The notes under the pieces are model-generated. The model was not told the origin of the DNA. It ran no database searches and worked only from the letters and a program-made list of their open reading frames with translations. A stretch of 64,000 nt of DNA, from NCBI RefSeq assembly GCF_947501665.1, contig NZ_CANMWS010000007.1, positions 124,001-188,000 on the forward strand. Reading direction: 5' to 3'. Position numbers and translations under genes: made by a program. The stretch is from an uncultured Shewanella sp. GTDB lineage: Bacteria; Pseudomonadota; Gammaproteobacteria; Enterobacterales; Shewanellaceae. Positions 37,685-46,732 of the stretch are shown piece after piece (within the stretch, counting starts at the first letter, position 1; each line of letters starts with the position of its first letter).

Positions 37685-38214
37685 ATACCATCACAGTAGA
37701 ATTTATCCTTAACGGCAAGCAAGTGGGCCCCATTAAAGTGCCGCAAAATACCATGATGATCCAATTTTTACATGAGTATTTAAACCTCACAGGTACTAAA
37801 TTTGGTTGTGGTGCTGGTGTATGCCACGCCTGTGTGATTTTAGAACAAACCAAAACGGAACAAATCACCCATAGAACTTGTATCAATGGTGTCGGCGCAT
37901 TTAATGGTATGAACTTAGTCACTGTTGAAGGTCATGCCAGTATTGATGTTAAAACAGAAGAAGTGATATTGCATCCTGTACAACAAGCCTTTATTGAAAA
38001 CTTCTCATTTCAATGCGGCTGGTGTACCTCAGGTTTTGTCAATGAAGCCGTCGGTTTTTATGAATCCCTCAAGCAAAAGCCTATTGCAAAAACAGAATTG
38101 AGAGCATCACTTGAAAATAATTTAGGCGAACACGTTTGTCGCTGTACAGGGTATGTAAAATATTACGAAGCCATGGAAAATTTAATTCTGTCTCAGCCAG
38201 AACTTATTCAATAG
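37681..38214 (+). CDS. 2Fe-2S subunit of the molybdenum hydroxylase
   Basis: 177 residues with two [2Fe-2S] clusters. The N-terminal ferredoxin-like domain holds Cys43, Cys48, Cys51 and Cys67 (FGCGAGVCHACVI ... RTCING); the C-terminal helical domain holds CGWC and CRCTGY. It passes electrons from the molybdenum site to the cytochrome. It has no signal peptide and is presumably exported with the large subunit by hitchhiking on the Tat signal. It overlaps the large-subunit gene by four bases and is followed after 7 bases by the cytochrome gene. Confidence 0.94.
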   Translation: MNTITVEFILNGKQVGPIKVPQNTMMIQFLHEYLNLTGTKFGCGAGVCHACVILEQTKTEQITHRTCINGVGAFNGMNLVTVEGHASIDVKTEEVILHPVQQAFIENFSFQCGWCTSGFVNEAVGFYESLKQKPIAKTELRASLENNLGEHVCRCTGYVKYYEAMENLILSQPELIQ

Positions 38215-38221
38215 GATCACC

Positions 38222-39568
38222 ATGAAAAATATCATAATGATTGGCTTCATCGCTGGCATTTTTGCGCTGAGCTTTGTTTACTTAGGTAGCGGTGAAAATG
38301 CCGTGGTGGCCCCCTCAGCCAAAGCACTAGTGAAGAGTGACGGACTCATAGAGCGCGGTCGCCAAGTGGCGATTGAAAGTGACTGTGTTGCTTGCCATAC
38401 TACACCTAATGGCGCATCTTTTGCGGGAGGCGTTCACTTTGCCTCACCATTTGGTGACATTTATTCAACCAATATCACCCCCGATCCCACCTATGGCATT
38501 GGAGGATATAATCGTGAAGATTTTTATCGCGCGGTCAAATACGGTTACTCAAAAAATGTGGGTAATTTATATCCCGCTATGCCTTATACTTCCTACCGTA
38601 AGTTAAACGATGCGGATATGGATGCACTGTGGGTCTATTTTCAATCCGTCAAGCCTGTTGCCACTCCCAATATTAACAACGACCTTATTTTCCCCGCTAA
38701 TATTCGATTTGGCTTAGGAGGATGGAACCAACTCTTCTTTGATGATAGCGATTTTAGCCCTAACCCAAATAAAAGTGTGCAATGGAATCAAGGAAAATAT
38801 TTTGTTGAGGCAGCCGGCCACTGTGGTGAATGCCATACTCCGAGAAACTTCGCTTTTGCAATGGAACCTGAAAAAGCATTAGAAGGTGCCATTCTAGAAG
38901 GCTGGAATGCAATGAATATCACCTCAGGTGAATTAAAAAGGCAAGGCTGGACAGTTGAAGAGCTCAATCAATTTCTTAAGCACGGCGAGTCTAAACTTGG
39001 GATCACTTTTGACAGTATGTTTATGGTCGTCAATCACAGCCTTAGCCATATGACACAAGATGACTTCAACGCCATCTCTGCTTATTTATTAGATCTTGAT
39101 GAAGTCAAAACACCTCAATCGATAAACAGCACTTTCGTTGCAATGAATGCACCTCGTTACCTTAATGACGATGAAAAATCATTGCCCGGTTTTGAAACCT
39201 ATGTCAATTATTGCGCTGGTTGTCATGGCATCGATGGGCTAGGTAAACCTAATGCTGTTGTGGCTTTAAGTAACAACAGCACATTTAGTGCTGATTCTCC
39301 TTATAACGCTGTTGCGGTGATATTACGCGGCCTTCCAAGCAAGCAACAAAGTTTGACTAAAGGATCGGTTGCTATGTCTAATTTTGACAAGCAAGTCACT
39401 GATGCAGAAATCGCACAATTAGTGAATTTTGCTAGGGTAACTTGGGGAAGCCAAACCGACTCTAATGTTGATGCGGCTATGGTCAAAGCAATCCGTAAGC
39501 AACTCGAAAAAGAGGGTTATTTATCTCAAAATGCTAATGGGCATACCCAAGCGACAACAAGTCATTAA
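38222..39568 (+). CDS. Three-haem membrane-anchored cytochrome c
   Basis: 448 residues with an N-terminal signal or anchor helix (MIGFIAGIFALSFVYLG) and three CxxCH haem sites: CVACH (residues 55-59), CGECH (about 200) and CAGCH (about 330). This three-haem plan is that of the cytochrome subunit of membrane alcohol/aldehyde dehydrogenases, which hands electrons to ubiquinone or to cytochrome oxidase. Its place directly after the molybdenum and 2Fe-2S subunits makes it the electron acceptor of that enzyme. The last gene of the operon; a hairpin and a terminator follow. Confidence 0.93.
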   Translation: MKNIIMIGFIAGIFALSFVYLGSGENAVVAPSAKALVKSDGLIERGRQVAIESDCVACHTTPNGASFAGGVHFASPFGDIYSTNITPDPTYGIGGYNREDFYRAVKYGYSKNVGNLYPAMPYTSYRKLNDADMDALWVYFQSVKPVATPNINNDLIFPANIRFGLGGWNQLFFDDSDFSPNPNKSVQWNQGKYFVEAAGHCGECHTPRNFAFAMEPEKALEGAILEGWNAMNITSGELKRQGWTVEELNQFLKHGESKLGITFDSMFMVVNHSLSHMTQDDFNAISAYLLDLDEVKTPQSINSTFVAMNAPRYLNDDEKSLPGFETYVNYCAGCHGIDGLGKPNAVVALSNNSTFSADSPYNAVAVILRGLPSKQQSLTKGSVAMSNFDKQVTDAEIAQLVNFARVTWGSQTDSNVDAAMVKAIRKQLEKEGYLSQNANGHTQATTSH

Positions 39569-39577
39569 TCCCTTATG

Positions 39578-39661
39578 TGAGTGTTCTGATTGAATGCAAT
39601 CAGAACACTCATGCTCAATCCACATAAAATACAGCGTACTTTTAAAATACGCTGTATTTTT
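39578..39661 (+). terminator. Two hairpins ending the molybdenum hydroxylase operon
   Basis: First a 15-bp perfect stem (39578-39592 with 39597-39611, AATG loop) without T run, then a 13-bp stem (39626-39638 with 39648-39660) ending in TTTTT, the likely true terminator. Confidence 0.85.
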
Positions 39662-39859
39662 ATATTGATGATAAATGAAGAAACAATGAATAACCGTTAT
39701 CTTATTTTTATCTATATTTAAATTAGTACTGCCTAATAGAATTCAAGTAACCCAATCTATTTTAAAAATAATTACCACTTAAAAAAACTGTTTAAAACAC
39801 CAGTTATAAATTAACCCATCCTAAATTAGCTAACTAGTACTAAGGTACCGCAGACAAAA

Positions 39860-39948
39860 CTTGCGTGTTTTAAATGTTATAGATAGGTTATGCCTGAAGA
39901 CTATCCCCAAACACGCAAGAAATGATTGAGGATAAATAACGTCTTCAG
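39860..39948. other. Interlocking inverted repeats in a 530-base non-coding region
   Basis: Between 39662 and 40195 no gene is seen. Within it CTTGCGTGTTT (39860-39870) pairs with AAACACGCAAG (39909-39919), GATAG (39882-39886) with CTATC (39901-39905), and CTGAAGAC (39894-39901) with GTCTTCAG (39941-39948). The third pair crosses the first two, so the folds would be alternatives or a pseudoknot. It may be a structured RNA or a decayed repeat. Confidence 0.45.
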
Positions 39949-40195
39949 CAATGAAATACAAGAAAATGGATTTTCACTGTACTTCAGCATACTGCTCATT
40001 TTACGTTGTCCTAAATTATGTACCTAGCATATTCAATATCAAGGATAAGCAATCATACTCTTGAACTGAGTGTAAAAAAGTGGCCGCTTTTTAACACACC
40101 AGTGCTTACGCCTTGTCAGCAATTAAATTGACATGACGGCGCTTAATTTATGGCTTGAACATCCCATTGAAATCCAAATAACATGAGACACACCA

Positions 40196-41053
40196 ATGAA
40201 GATATTCAATACTCTGTTACTGCTCAGTCTAATTGCTCTCTGCTCTGTAAGCTACGCCGAAAAAGGCCTTGCTTTTGTTCATGGAACAGGTAAACAAACC
40301 AACGCACTAGATGATTATTGGACGACCGAATTTATCGACTCCGTTCGACAAGGCCTCAATAACCCTAATCAATACACTGTCATTAATTGTGACTTTGACC
40401 AATACATGTGGGACGACACCGCTGCAGGCTGTTTAGCCAGACAACTCAATGACTTTATCACAAATAATAATATTGATGACTTGATCATGATCACACATTC
40501 TAATGGCGGTAATATCGTCCGTTGGATTCTATCCAATCCCACTTGGGATCCCAGCTACGCCAGTATCATAGATACCACCAGTAATGTGATTGCATTAGCC
40601 CCTTCAAGTGGCGGAACCCCTCTTGCTGACGCTGCTATTGCAGGTAATGTTTTTGAACAAGCCGTCGGTTGGTTACTGGGTTATAAAAGTGACGCGGTTA
40701 AACAGCAGCAAGTGAGCTGGATGGACTTTTATAATGAAACTTGGCTCTATGGAACAATCAACCGCCCAGCAACCTTAAAACCTTTTGAAGCTGTCGTAGG
40801 ATCAGATGTGAGTTCTGCTGTCTGGGACAATGACAGCTACTGTGGGGGTTATGCCAGTCAAGTCGCATTGGAAACGACCCAAAACTGGCTTGATGATTGC
40901 TCTGATGGCTTTTTAGATTGTCAATCTCAGCATGCAGCGGGCACGGTGTGGTTTATCGATATCAATAAAACCCAAGACCGCGAGCCATTAAGCCACCAGC
41001 AAAGCCGCCGTAGCTGCTTTAACTTAGACACTTTACTACGCCAACATATTTAG
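40196..41053 (+). CDS. Secreted alpha/beta hydrolase, lipase-like
   Basis: 285 residues with a clear signal peptide (MKIFNTLLLLSLIALCSVSYA). The mature part starts GLAFVHGTGKQT, the oxyanion-side HG turn of lipases, and has the nucleophile elbow MITHSNGGNIVRW (Ser) and a following SSGGTPLADAA that resembles the post-elbow loop of triacylglycerol lipases. Six cysteines (Cys-rich middle and end) could form disulfides, as expected for an exported enzyme. The catalytic His may be in SQHAAGTVWF. Substrate unknown. The next gene starts 10 bases after the stop with a good ribosome binding site, so the two are co-transcribed and both exported. Confidence 0.82.
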   Translation: MKIFNTLLLLSLIALCSVSYAEKGLAFVHGTGKQTNALDDYWTTEFIDSVRQGLNNPNQYTVINCDFDQYMWDDTAAGCLARQLNDFITNNNIDDLIMITHSNGGNIVRWILSNPTWDPSYASIIDTTSNVIALAPSSGGTPLADAAIAGNVFEQAVGWLLGYKSDAVKQQQVSWMDFYNETWLYGTINRPATLKPFEAVVGSDVSSAVWDNDSYCGGYASQVALETTQNWLDDCSDGFLDCQSQHAAGTVWFIDINKTQDREPLSHQQSRRSCFNLDTLLRQHI

Positions 41054-41063
41054 GAAAGCGACT

Positions 41064-42374
41064 ATGCCATCAATCATTAAATTTGCTCACACTTTATTTA
41101 TATTAAGCTGTCCATTAACGCTTTCATCATTCGTTTATGGGACAGATAGTCAACTCAGTCACAAAAAAGGTGATCAACTCACTAGCCAAACATTGACATT
41201 ATCGTCTCCGAAAACGGGGGATATTTATTCTCAATCACTTAACACAGCCGAACATCCAGCCATCAATACTCATCGCCAATATATTAGCTATGTCTCTAAA
41301 GCCACAAATAAAGAGCGTCCGGCCCCCGCAATAACACAAACCAGCCAAAGCGATCAATATTGGAAAGTCGTTACAGGATCGCAATTAAATAAAGGAATAA
41401 GTTTTAGCGTCAGTCAAACCAACAGCATTATTCGCATTGCCCCAAGACACGACACACTCAAAAGCCTCAATATCTCAGATACAATTTCGCCCCATGATAT
41501 TATTATCACACCAAAAAATCAGGCGGCAATAAAACAAGCATTGACTCAAAGGCCCATTGCTTTAATCCAGTCAAAAGTGGATGCCGATGCATTAGCCACA
41601 GCGGGCCTTAATGATAACTCCAGTGCTTTAACCTTATCCAATGATGCTAAACCGGGGGAATATCAGTTACAAGTGACCAAACAGCTCCCCAGTGAAGGCC
41701 GTTATCTCATCAATGTAAAAGAAAAAGGCTCTCCTTTCCAGCTAACATTAAGCGCACCGATTGCCATAAACCAAAAGACAAAAACCATCGACTTTAACTT
41801 AACCTTAAGCCAAAGTAATAAACAGCTTACTCCTAAAGTCTTTTTACAAAATAACCAAGGCCTACAAACACCACTTAACATCAGCTTACATCAAGATCAT
41901 TGGCAAGCTCACCTACCTGACAACCTCGCTTTATCTCACCATAATAGAGGATTAAGTGAAATCTTAGTCAACCTTGAGACTCAAGTTGATGGTTTACCTG
42001 TGATCAGGAGTGTCAAAACAGCCTTTAAGGCCTATGTTAATTCAGCAAAAATTACGAATGAAATTACCATAGTACGTAAAAATAAGCAGTTACACTCTCT
42101 TTTACTCAATCTTGATGTGGCAAATGAAGGACGCTATGAAGTCAGTGCGGTACTGCTAGGCACCAACAAACAAGGAAAAACTGAAGCTATTTTCACCACA
42201 CAGGCAGCGAGTTGGCTAACACCTGATAGCTCACAACTTAAACTCATGTTGGATAATGCACTTGTCCAGTCTTCTGGCCTAACAGCCCCTTTTACGCTAT
42301 CTGAATTAGAATTAAAAGATCAAAGCCAAATGGCAAGATTAAGCTATCAAGCTCAGGCCTTAACCTTTAAATAA
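41064..42374 (+). CDS. Exported protein of unknown function, partner of the lipase-like hydrolase
   Basis: 436 residues, not firmly recognised; it may belong to the DUF4785 group, but this is from memory and weak. A signal peptide (about residues 1-26, ILSCPLTLSSFVYG) is followed by a Ser/Thr/Gln-rich region, then two or three beta-rich, immunoglobulin-like stretches (about 200-240, 250-320, 330-430) with alternating hydrophobic residues, ending in LSYQAQALTFK. No catalytic motif and no cysteine pair beyond the signal. AGGAAAG precedes the ATG and the lipase-like gene lies 10 bases upstream, so a chaperone, inhibitor or surface partner role is possible. Confidence 0.7.
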   Translation: MPSIIKFAHTLFILSCPLTLSSFVYGTDSQLSHKKGDQLTSQTLTLSSPKTGDIYSQSLNTAEHPAINTHRQYISYVSKATNKERPAPAITQTSQSDQYWKVVTGSQLNKGISFSVSQTNSIIRIAPRHDTLKSLNISDTISPHDIIITPKNQAAIKQALTQRPIALIQSKVDADALATAGLNDNSSALTLSNDAKPGEYQLQVTKQLPSEGRYLINVKEKGSPFQLTLSAPIAINQKTKTIDFNLTLSQSNKQLTPKVFLQNNQGLQTPLNISLHQDHWQAHLPDNLALSHHNRGLSEILVNLETQVDGLPVIRSVKTAFKAYVNSAKITNEITIVRKNKQLHSLLLNLDVANEGRYEVSAVLLGTNKQGKTEAIFTTQAASWLTPDSSQLKLMLDNALVQSSGLTAPFTLSELELKDQSQMARLSYQAQALTFK

Positions 42375-42395
42375 GGCTTAAGCCATGCAGAAATC

Positions 42396-42432
42396 TGCCT
42401 CAAGGAAAGTCTGACTCCCCTTGAGGCATTTT
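42396..42432. terminator. Bidirectional terminator between the exported-protein operon and amtB
   Basis: Stem GCCTCAAGG (42397-42405) / CCTTGAGGC (42419-42427) followed by ATTTTA; it lies between two converging genes. Confidence 0.75.
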
Positions 42433-42436
42433 AGAC

Positions 42437-43687
42437 TTATCGAGAATTTGTCATGGCAACAAACTCAGGATAAGCAGATACACCACAATCTGACACATCT
42501 AAACCATCGTATTCTTGCTCTTCGGTCACTCGAATGCCTATCGTTTTCTTTAAAATAAACCAAGTGATCCCACTGACAATAAACACCCAAGCAAAAATAA
42601 TACTCGCACCATATAGCTGTCCAATTAAACTGGCTCCATTGTTAAATAGGGGGACTAAGAGCAAGCCAAGTAAGCCACCAGCACCGTGCACAGAAATCGC
42701 TCCGACAGGATCATCAATTTGACAGCGATCCAATCCAAGAATCGCAAAGATAACAATAAAGCCGGCGAGCCCACCAATGAGCCCAGCCATCATCAGTGAA
42801 GGCGAAAAAGGATCAGCTGTTATCGCTACCAATCCTGCCAAGGCACCATTTAATATCATGGTTAAATCCACTTTGTGCCAGACTAATTTACACACCAACA
42901 TAGCCGAAATGGCACCAAACGCCGCTGCAGAATTAGTATTAACAAATATTTTTGCCACTGCTGCTGCATTCGCATTATCTGAAATCATCAACTGCGAACC
43001 ACCATTAAAACCAAACCAGCCCATCCACAAAATGAACATACCTAACGTTGCCATGGGTAAATTGGACCCAGGAATAGGATTAACTTTCCCTTTAGCATCA
43101 TATTTACCTTTGCGTGCCCCTAACAATAATACCCCTGAAAGCGCCGCAGCGGCCCCAGCAAGATGTACGATGCCACTGCCAGCAAAATCAACAAATCCCG
43201 CTTGCGCTAAAAATCCTCCTCCCCAAGACCAGTAACCTTCAACGGGATAAATAAAGCCTGTCATCACAACAGTAAACAATAAAAAAGCCCAAAGCTTCAT
43301 TCGCTCGGCCACGGCTCCAGAGACAATGGACATTGCCGTTGCCACAAAGACCACTTGGAAAAAGAAATCACTGCTCAAGGCATGTGTGGCGTTATTCGCT
43401 TGCTCACCAATAAACATGGCTATTGACGGTACCCAGCCCCCAGATAGATTATTATCATACATAATGTTATAGCCAACCAGTAAAAACATGATACAAGCAA
43501 GCGCATATAAACAGACATTCTTAGTTAAAATTTCTGTAGTATTTTTAGAGCGCACTAAGCCCGCTTCTAGCATGGCAAAGCCCGCAGCCATCCACATGAC
43601 TAAGACTCCAGATATTAAAAAATAAAAGGTATCTAATGCGAATCGTAATTCTGCCACCGTCAGGCTTAGGGTTTTTATTTCTTCCAT
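42437..43687 (-). CDS. amtB: Ammonium transporter AmtB
   Basis: 416 residues, eleven membrane helices, a trimeric ammonium channel of the inner membrane. Family blocks are AGFAMLEAGLVRSKNTTEILTKN near the N-terminus, VDFAGSGIVHLAGAAAALSGVLLLGARKG (first of the twin pore His in GIVHLAGA), FGFNGGSQL, and AISVHGAGGLLGLLLVPLF with the second pore His. Unlike E. coli AmtB it has no strong signal peptide, and the N-terminus is preceded by a soluble stretch. It lies 14 bases behind glnK, the PII protein that plugs it when nitrogen is plentiful. Confidence 0.95.
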   Translation of the reverse strand: MEEIKTLSLTVAELRFALDTFYFLISGVLVMWMAAGFAMLEAGLVRSKNTTEILTKNVCLYALACIMFLLVGYNIMYDNNLSGGWVPSIAMFIGEQANNATHALSSDFFFQVVFVATAMSIVSGAVAERMKLWAFLLFTVVMTGFIYPVEGYWSWGGGFLAQAGFVDFAGSGIVHLAGAAAALSGVLLLGARKGKYDAKGKVNPIPGSNLPMATLGMFILWMGWFGFNGGSQLMISDNANAAAVAKIFVNTNSAAAFGAISAMLVCKLVWHKVDLTMILNGALAGLVAITADPFSPSLMMAGLIGGLAGFIVIFAILGLDRCQIDDPVGAISVHGAGGLLGLLLVPLFNNGASLIGQLYGASIIFAWVFIVSGITWFILKKTIGIRVTEEQEYDGLDVSDCGVSAYPEFVAMTNSR

Positions 43688-43701
43688 CTTTTACTCCTAA
43701 C

Positions 43702-44124
<423 letters not shown>

Positions 44125-44139
44125 CTAGGCATCTCAGCT

Positions 44140-44235
44140 TTCAAGCATTAGGCCAACTATAAAAAGTGATATATTTCAATAAAGTAGACCAAGCCGTTGA
44201 CAAAAAGTTAATCCTGATTGCACTTTTTTAGTGCA
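44140..44235 (-). promoter_or_regulatory. NtrC site and possible sigma-54 promoter of glnK-amtB
   Basis: TGCACT-N5-AGTGCA at 44219-44235 fits the NtrC consensus TGCACY-N5-RGTGCA exactly. About 65 bases downstream on the minus strand, TGGCCTAATGCTTGAA (44140-44155) resembles a -24/-12 promoter, though the usual GC at -12 reads GA. Induction under nitrogen limitation is expected. No other feature is seen in 44041-44280. Confidence 0.65.
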
Positions 44236-44280
44236 TAAAAAAATGAGTCGCACACAATTCGAGCAACATAAAAGAAGGAG

Positions 44281-44312
44281 TCAAAAAGAAAAGCAGCGAA
44301 AGCTGCTTTTGG
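44281..44312 (-). terminator. Terminator of yacL
   Basis: Stem AAAAGCAGC / GCTGCTTTT with a four-base loop (44289-44310); read on the minus strand it is followed by CTTTTTG. Confidence 0.85.
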
Positions 44313-44407
44313 AAAAAAATGACATAAATAAAAACAAAAAATCAATTTATTGATTTTTAATATAATCGGGATTAAACCAGACACTCATAATCCCGAGTTC
44401 AGATTAA

Positions 44408-44782
44408 CTAATGTTTTTCATCGATAAAGCGGCGCCAACTAAGCAGAACTTCATTGAAATCTTCTAATCCACAAAATGCTTCTGATTCACTATCATATAA
44501 AGAAAGACCAATATCATGATCTATGTCTTGCTCCATATCTATTTCATTTGCAAAAACACGCACCTGCTCATTGTCTAATTCAACCGATAGGCTTTTACCC
44601 ACAAACACTTTATTGGTAATTTGATTGGCTTGTAACTGGGCAACGGTTTGTCCTATTTCAACATAGAGCGCCATATCATCCGCCAGTTCTTCAGAAAACC
44701 ACAAACCCATAATGGCATGCTCCATACTAAAGCGCGCTAAAAAGGTGCCAGTCATACTATTACGTAAAAATTCATATTCCAT
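44408..44782 (-). CDS. yacL: YacL family protein (UPF0231)
   Basis: 124 residues, like E. coli YacL (120 aa) in the start MEYEFLRNSMTGTFLARFSMEHAIMGLWFSEEL and the end SLYDSESEAFCGLEDFNEVLLSWRRFI. A small acidic cytoplasmic protein; its function is not established. It is a single gene with a terminator downstream. Confidence 0.9.
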   Translation of the reverse strand: MEYEFLRNSMTGTFLARFSMEHAIMGLWFSEELADDMALYVEIGQTVAQLQANQITNKVFVGKSLSVELDNEQVRVFANEIDMEQDIDHDIGLSLYDSESEAFCGLEDFNEVLLSWRRFIDEKH

Positions 44783-44847
44783 AAAGCAAACTCAAATCAA
44801 AAATCAGTTTCAACTTTGATTTTAACTCATATCCGATATTCTTGCTT

Positions 44848-45006
44848 ATACCAATTTGATTAAATTGATGGTCATTCAGCGGGGAATCAAAATACGATAA
44901 ACAAGGTCGTTAATTGCGCCTGCTTTAATAGACATTCCCACCATCTGATGTTTACAGATGAACAAATGCCGTGTTCATATGGATGTGAACGAACGGCCAT
45001 GGCGGT
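44848..45006. repeat. Solo end of the ATACCAAT-bounded repeat element (inverse copy)
   Basis: Starts ATACCAATTTGAT at 44848 and matches, in inverse orientation, the right 155 bases of the element at 4883-5508, including CATCTGATGTTTACAGATG, GCCGTGTTCATATGGATGTGA and CGGCCATGGCG. It lacks the left half. It fills most of the gap between yacL and fkpA; the rest of 44783-45149 holds the fkpA terminator only. Confidence 0.82.
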
Positions 45007-45062
45007 CGAGAGGACTTGAAGCTAATCGTTATTCTATATCGATAGTATTGACAAAACGATCA

Positions 45063-45093
45063 AAAAAGCCATTTACTTTGTAAATGGCTTTTT
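45063..45093 (-). terminator. Terminator of the FKBP gene
   Basis: A 14-bp perfect stem AAAAAGCCATTTAC / GTAAATGGCTTTTT with a TTT loop. Confidence 0.9.
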
Positions 45094-45149
45094 ATCAATA
45101 AAAGATGATATAAAAATCAAATTTTATATCTCTTTATTCCCCAATCTGC

Positions 45150-45977
45150 TTACTTCTTAGCAGCATCAGCTTTAGGAGCTTCTTTTGGTGCTTCTTTTGG
45201 TGCTTCTTTTGGTGCTTCTTTAGCATCAGCAGCTGGCGTATCAATTGACAATAATTCAACTTCAAAAACCAATGTTGAATTTGCAGGGATACTGCCCATA
45301 TCACGATCACCATAAGCTAAGTCAGCAGGAATAACAAACTTATATTTAGAACCAACAGGCATCAACTGTAGACCTTCAGTCCAACCTGGAATAACACGGT
45401 TTAACGCAAACGTTGCTGGCTTACCACGAGCAATGGAACTATCAAACTCAGTGCCATCCGTTAACGTGCCAACATAATTAACGGTAACAGTGTCTTCAGC
45501 TGTAGGCTTCTTACCTGTACCTTCTTTTAACACTTCGTATTGTAAGCCAGATGCTGTCGTAACAACGCCTTTTTTCGCTTTATTTTCTGCTAAAAATGCT
45601 TCACTGGCCTTTTCATTTTTCTCAGCAATTTCAGCTGCTTGCTCTTGGCGTTTCTGATCTAACTTCTCATATAGACCTTGAAGGATTTTTTGCATATCTT
45701 CTTCAGATAGTTGAAGATTACCATTAAGTCCATCTTTAAAACCGGTAATGATTAGCTCTTTATCTGCTGGAATACCAAGCTCTTCTTGTTCCTTGATATG
45801 ACCAACCATGTAAGTACCGATAGATGCGCCAACGCTATAGGCTTCCTTTTGTGCTTCTGTGGTAAGTTGAACAGGCGCCGCAGTGGTTGCTGCCGACTCC
45901 GCTGCTTTTTCTTGATTACAAGCACTTAAACCAACAACTGCTAACGCAACTAGCGAAAATTTATAAATAGATTTCAT
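45150..45977 (-). CDS. fkpA: FKBP-type peptidyl-prolyl isomerase FkpA-like, lipoprotein
   Basis: 275 residues. The signal ends in a lipobox (VVGLSAC, Cys20), so the protein is a periplasmic lipoprotein, unlike E. coli FkpA, which is soluble. An N-terminal dimerisation helix domain (about 40-140, YSVGASIGTYMVGHI, GLYEKLDQKRQEQ) precedes the FKBP domain (about 145-250: VNYVGTLTDGTEFDSSIARGKPATFALNRVIPGWTEGLQLMPVGSKYKFVIPADLAYG). The tail is a repeat of EAPK units encoded by a 12-base tandem repeat. It assists folding of outer membrane and secreted proteins. Shares a divergent region with slyX, as in enterobacteria where fkpA and slyX are also neighbours. Confidence 0.94.
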   Translation of the reverse strand: MKSIYKFSLVALAVVGLSACNQEKAAESAATTAAPVQLTTEAQKEAYSVGASIGTYMVGHIKEQEELGIPADKELIITGFKDGLNGNLQLSEEDMQKILQGLYEKLDQKRQEQAAEIAEKNEKASEAFLAENKAKKGVVTTASGLQYEVLKEGTGKKPTAEDTVTVNYVGTLTDGTEFDSSIARGKPATFALNRVIPGWTEGLQLMPVGSKYKFVIPADLAYGDRDMGSIPANSTLVFEVELLSIDTPAADAKEAPKEAPKEAPKEAPKADAAKK

Positions 45978-46732
45978 TGAAAAGCTTCCTCAGCATCTAT
46001 AATTGATGATAATAAACTCGATTCTTACAGTTAGGTATAACAGCTTATACTAGTTAAATACGTTATACCAATTAGATTAAATAAATGCATTTTTACGGTC
46101 AAAAAATCATCCCATTACCATTAAAAATGATATAATAATCTGATTTCGTATACATTCATTACTCCATTACAACAGCATAAATAGTAATGACCTTCCTTGA
46201 TTATGCCATCGTATAGATGACAATAACCTTAATAGCACTGATGTTTCTTTGAGACATGGCAACCTTTTAGAAGTTCAATACACCTTAAACTCGGCTCATT
46301 TTTACTTTATTTTTAAGCATTCCATGCTCAAACAATCAACACAGGCATCAAAAAATCAATATCGGCTAACATAAGTTAACATAAATAAAACGACAAAAAT
46401 GTTTTCAACCTTAGCAGGTCAATAATTTACCGAACTATTTTTCCTAAAAGTAGTCAAAAAAGAGTATAATTCCCCCTATTTATATTATTGGCTATGCCTC
46501 ACAGATGATGTTCCTAACTGCTGTTGTTCTCTCGTAGTTAAATTACGCTCTAACTGAATATTTTTCAACCATAGCGTAGACTGTGCAGCCTAGCCTTCTA
46601 AGGCTCCTCTTCCTTAATGAAGAAGTCTATAATAAAAAATAAAACCCGTTTAAACGGATCCTGCTTTATATAAATTGATTTAAGCAGCCTTTCAATGATT
46701 GTTAGGCTCAGCATTACCTTTTAGAGGCGAAT
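45978..46732. other. Divergent non-coding region between fkpA and slyX
   Basis: 755 bases without a credible gene. ATACCAATTAGATTAA at 46065-46080 is a lone copy of the terminal repeat found at 4883. A TATAAT at 46465-46470 may start a long leader for slyX; in it are small palindromes AGCCTT-CT-AAGGCT (46591 region), CTTCC-TTAAT-GAAG and CCGTTTAAACGG. No match to a known RNA was recognised. Confidence 0.5.

Noticed and set aside
46465..46660. 6S RNA upstream of slyX
   Set aside because: The sequence lacks the 6S central bubble layout and the closing stem known from E. coli.
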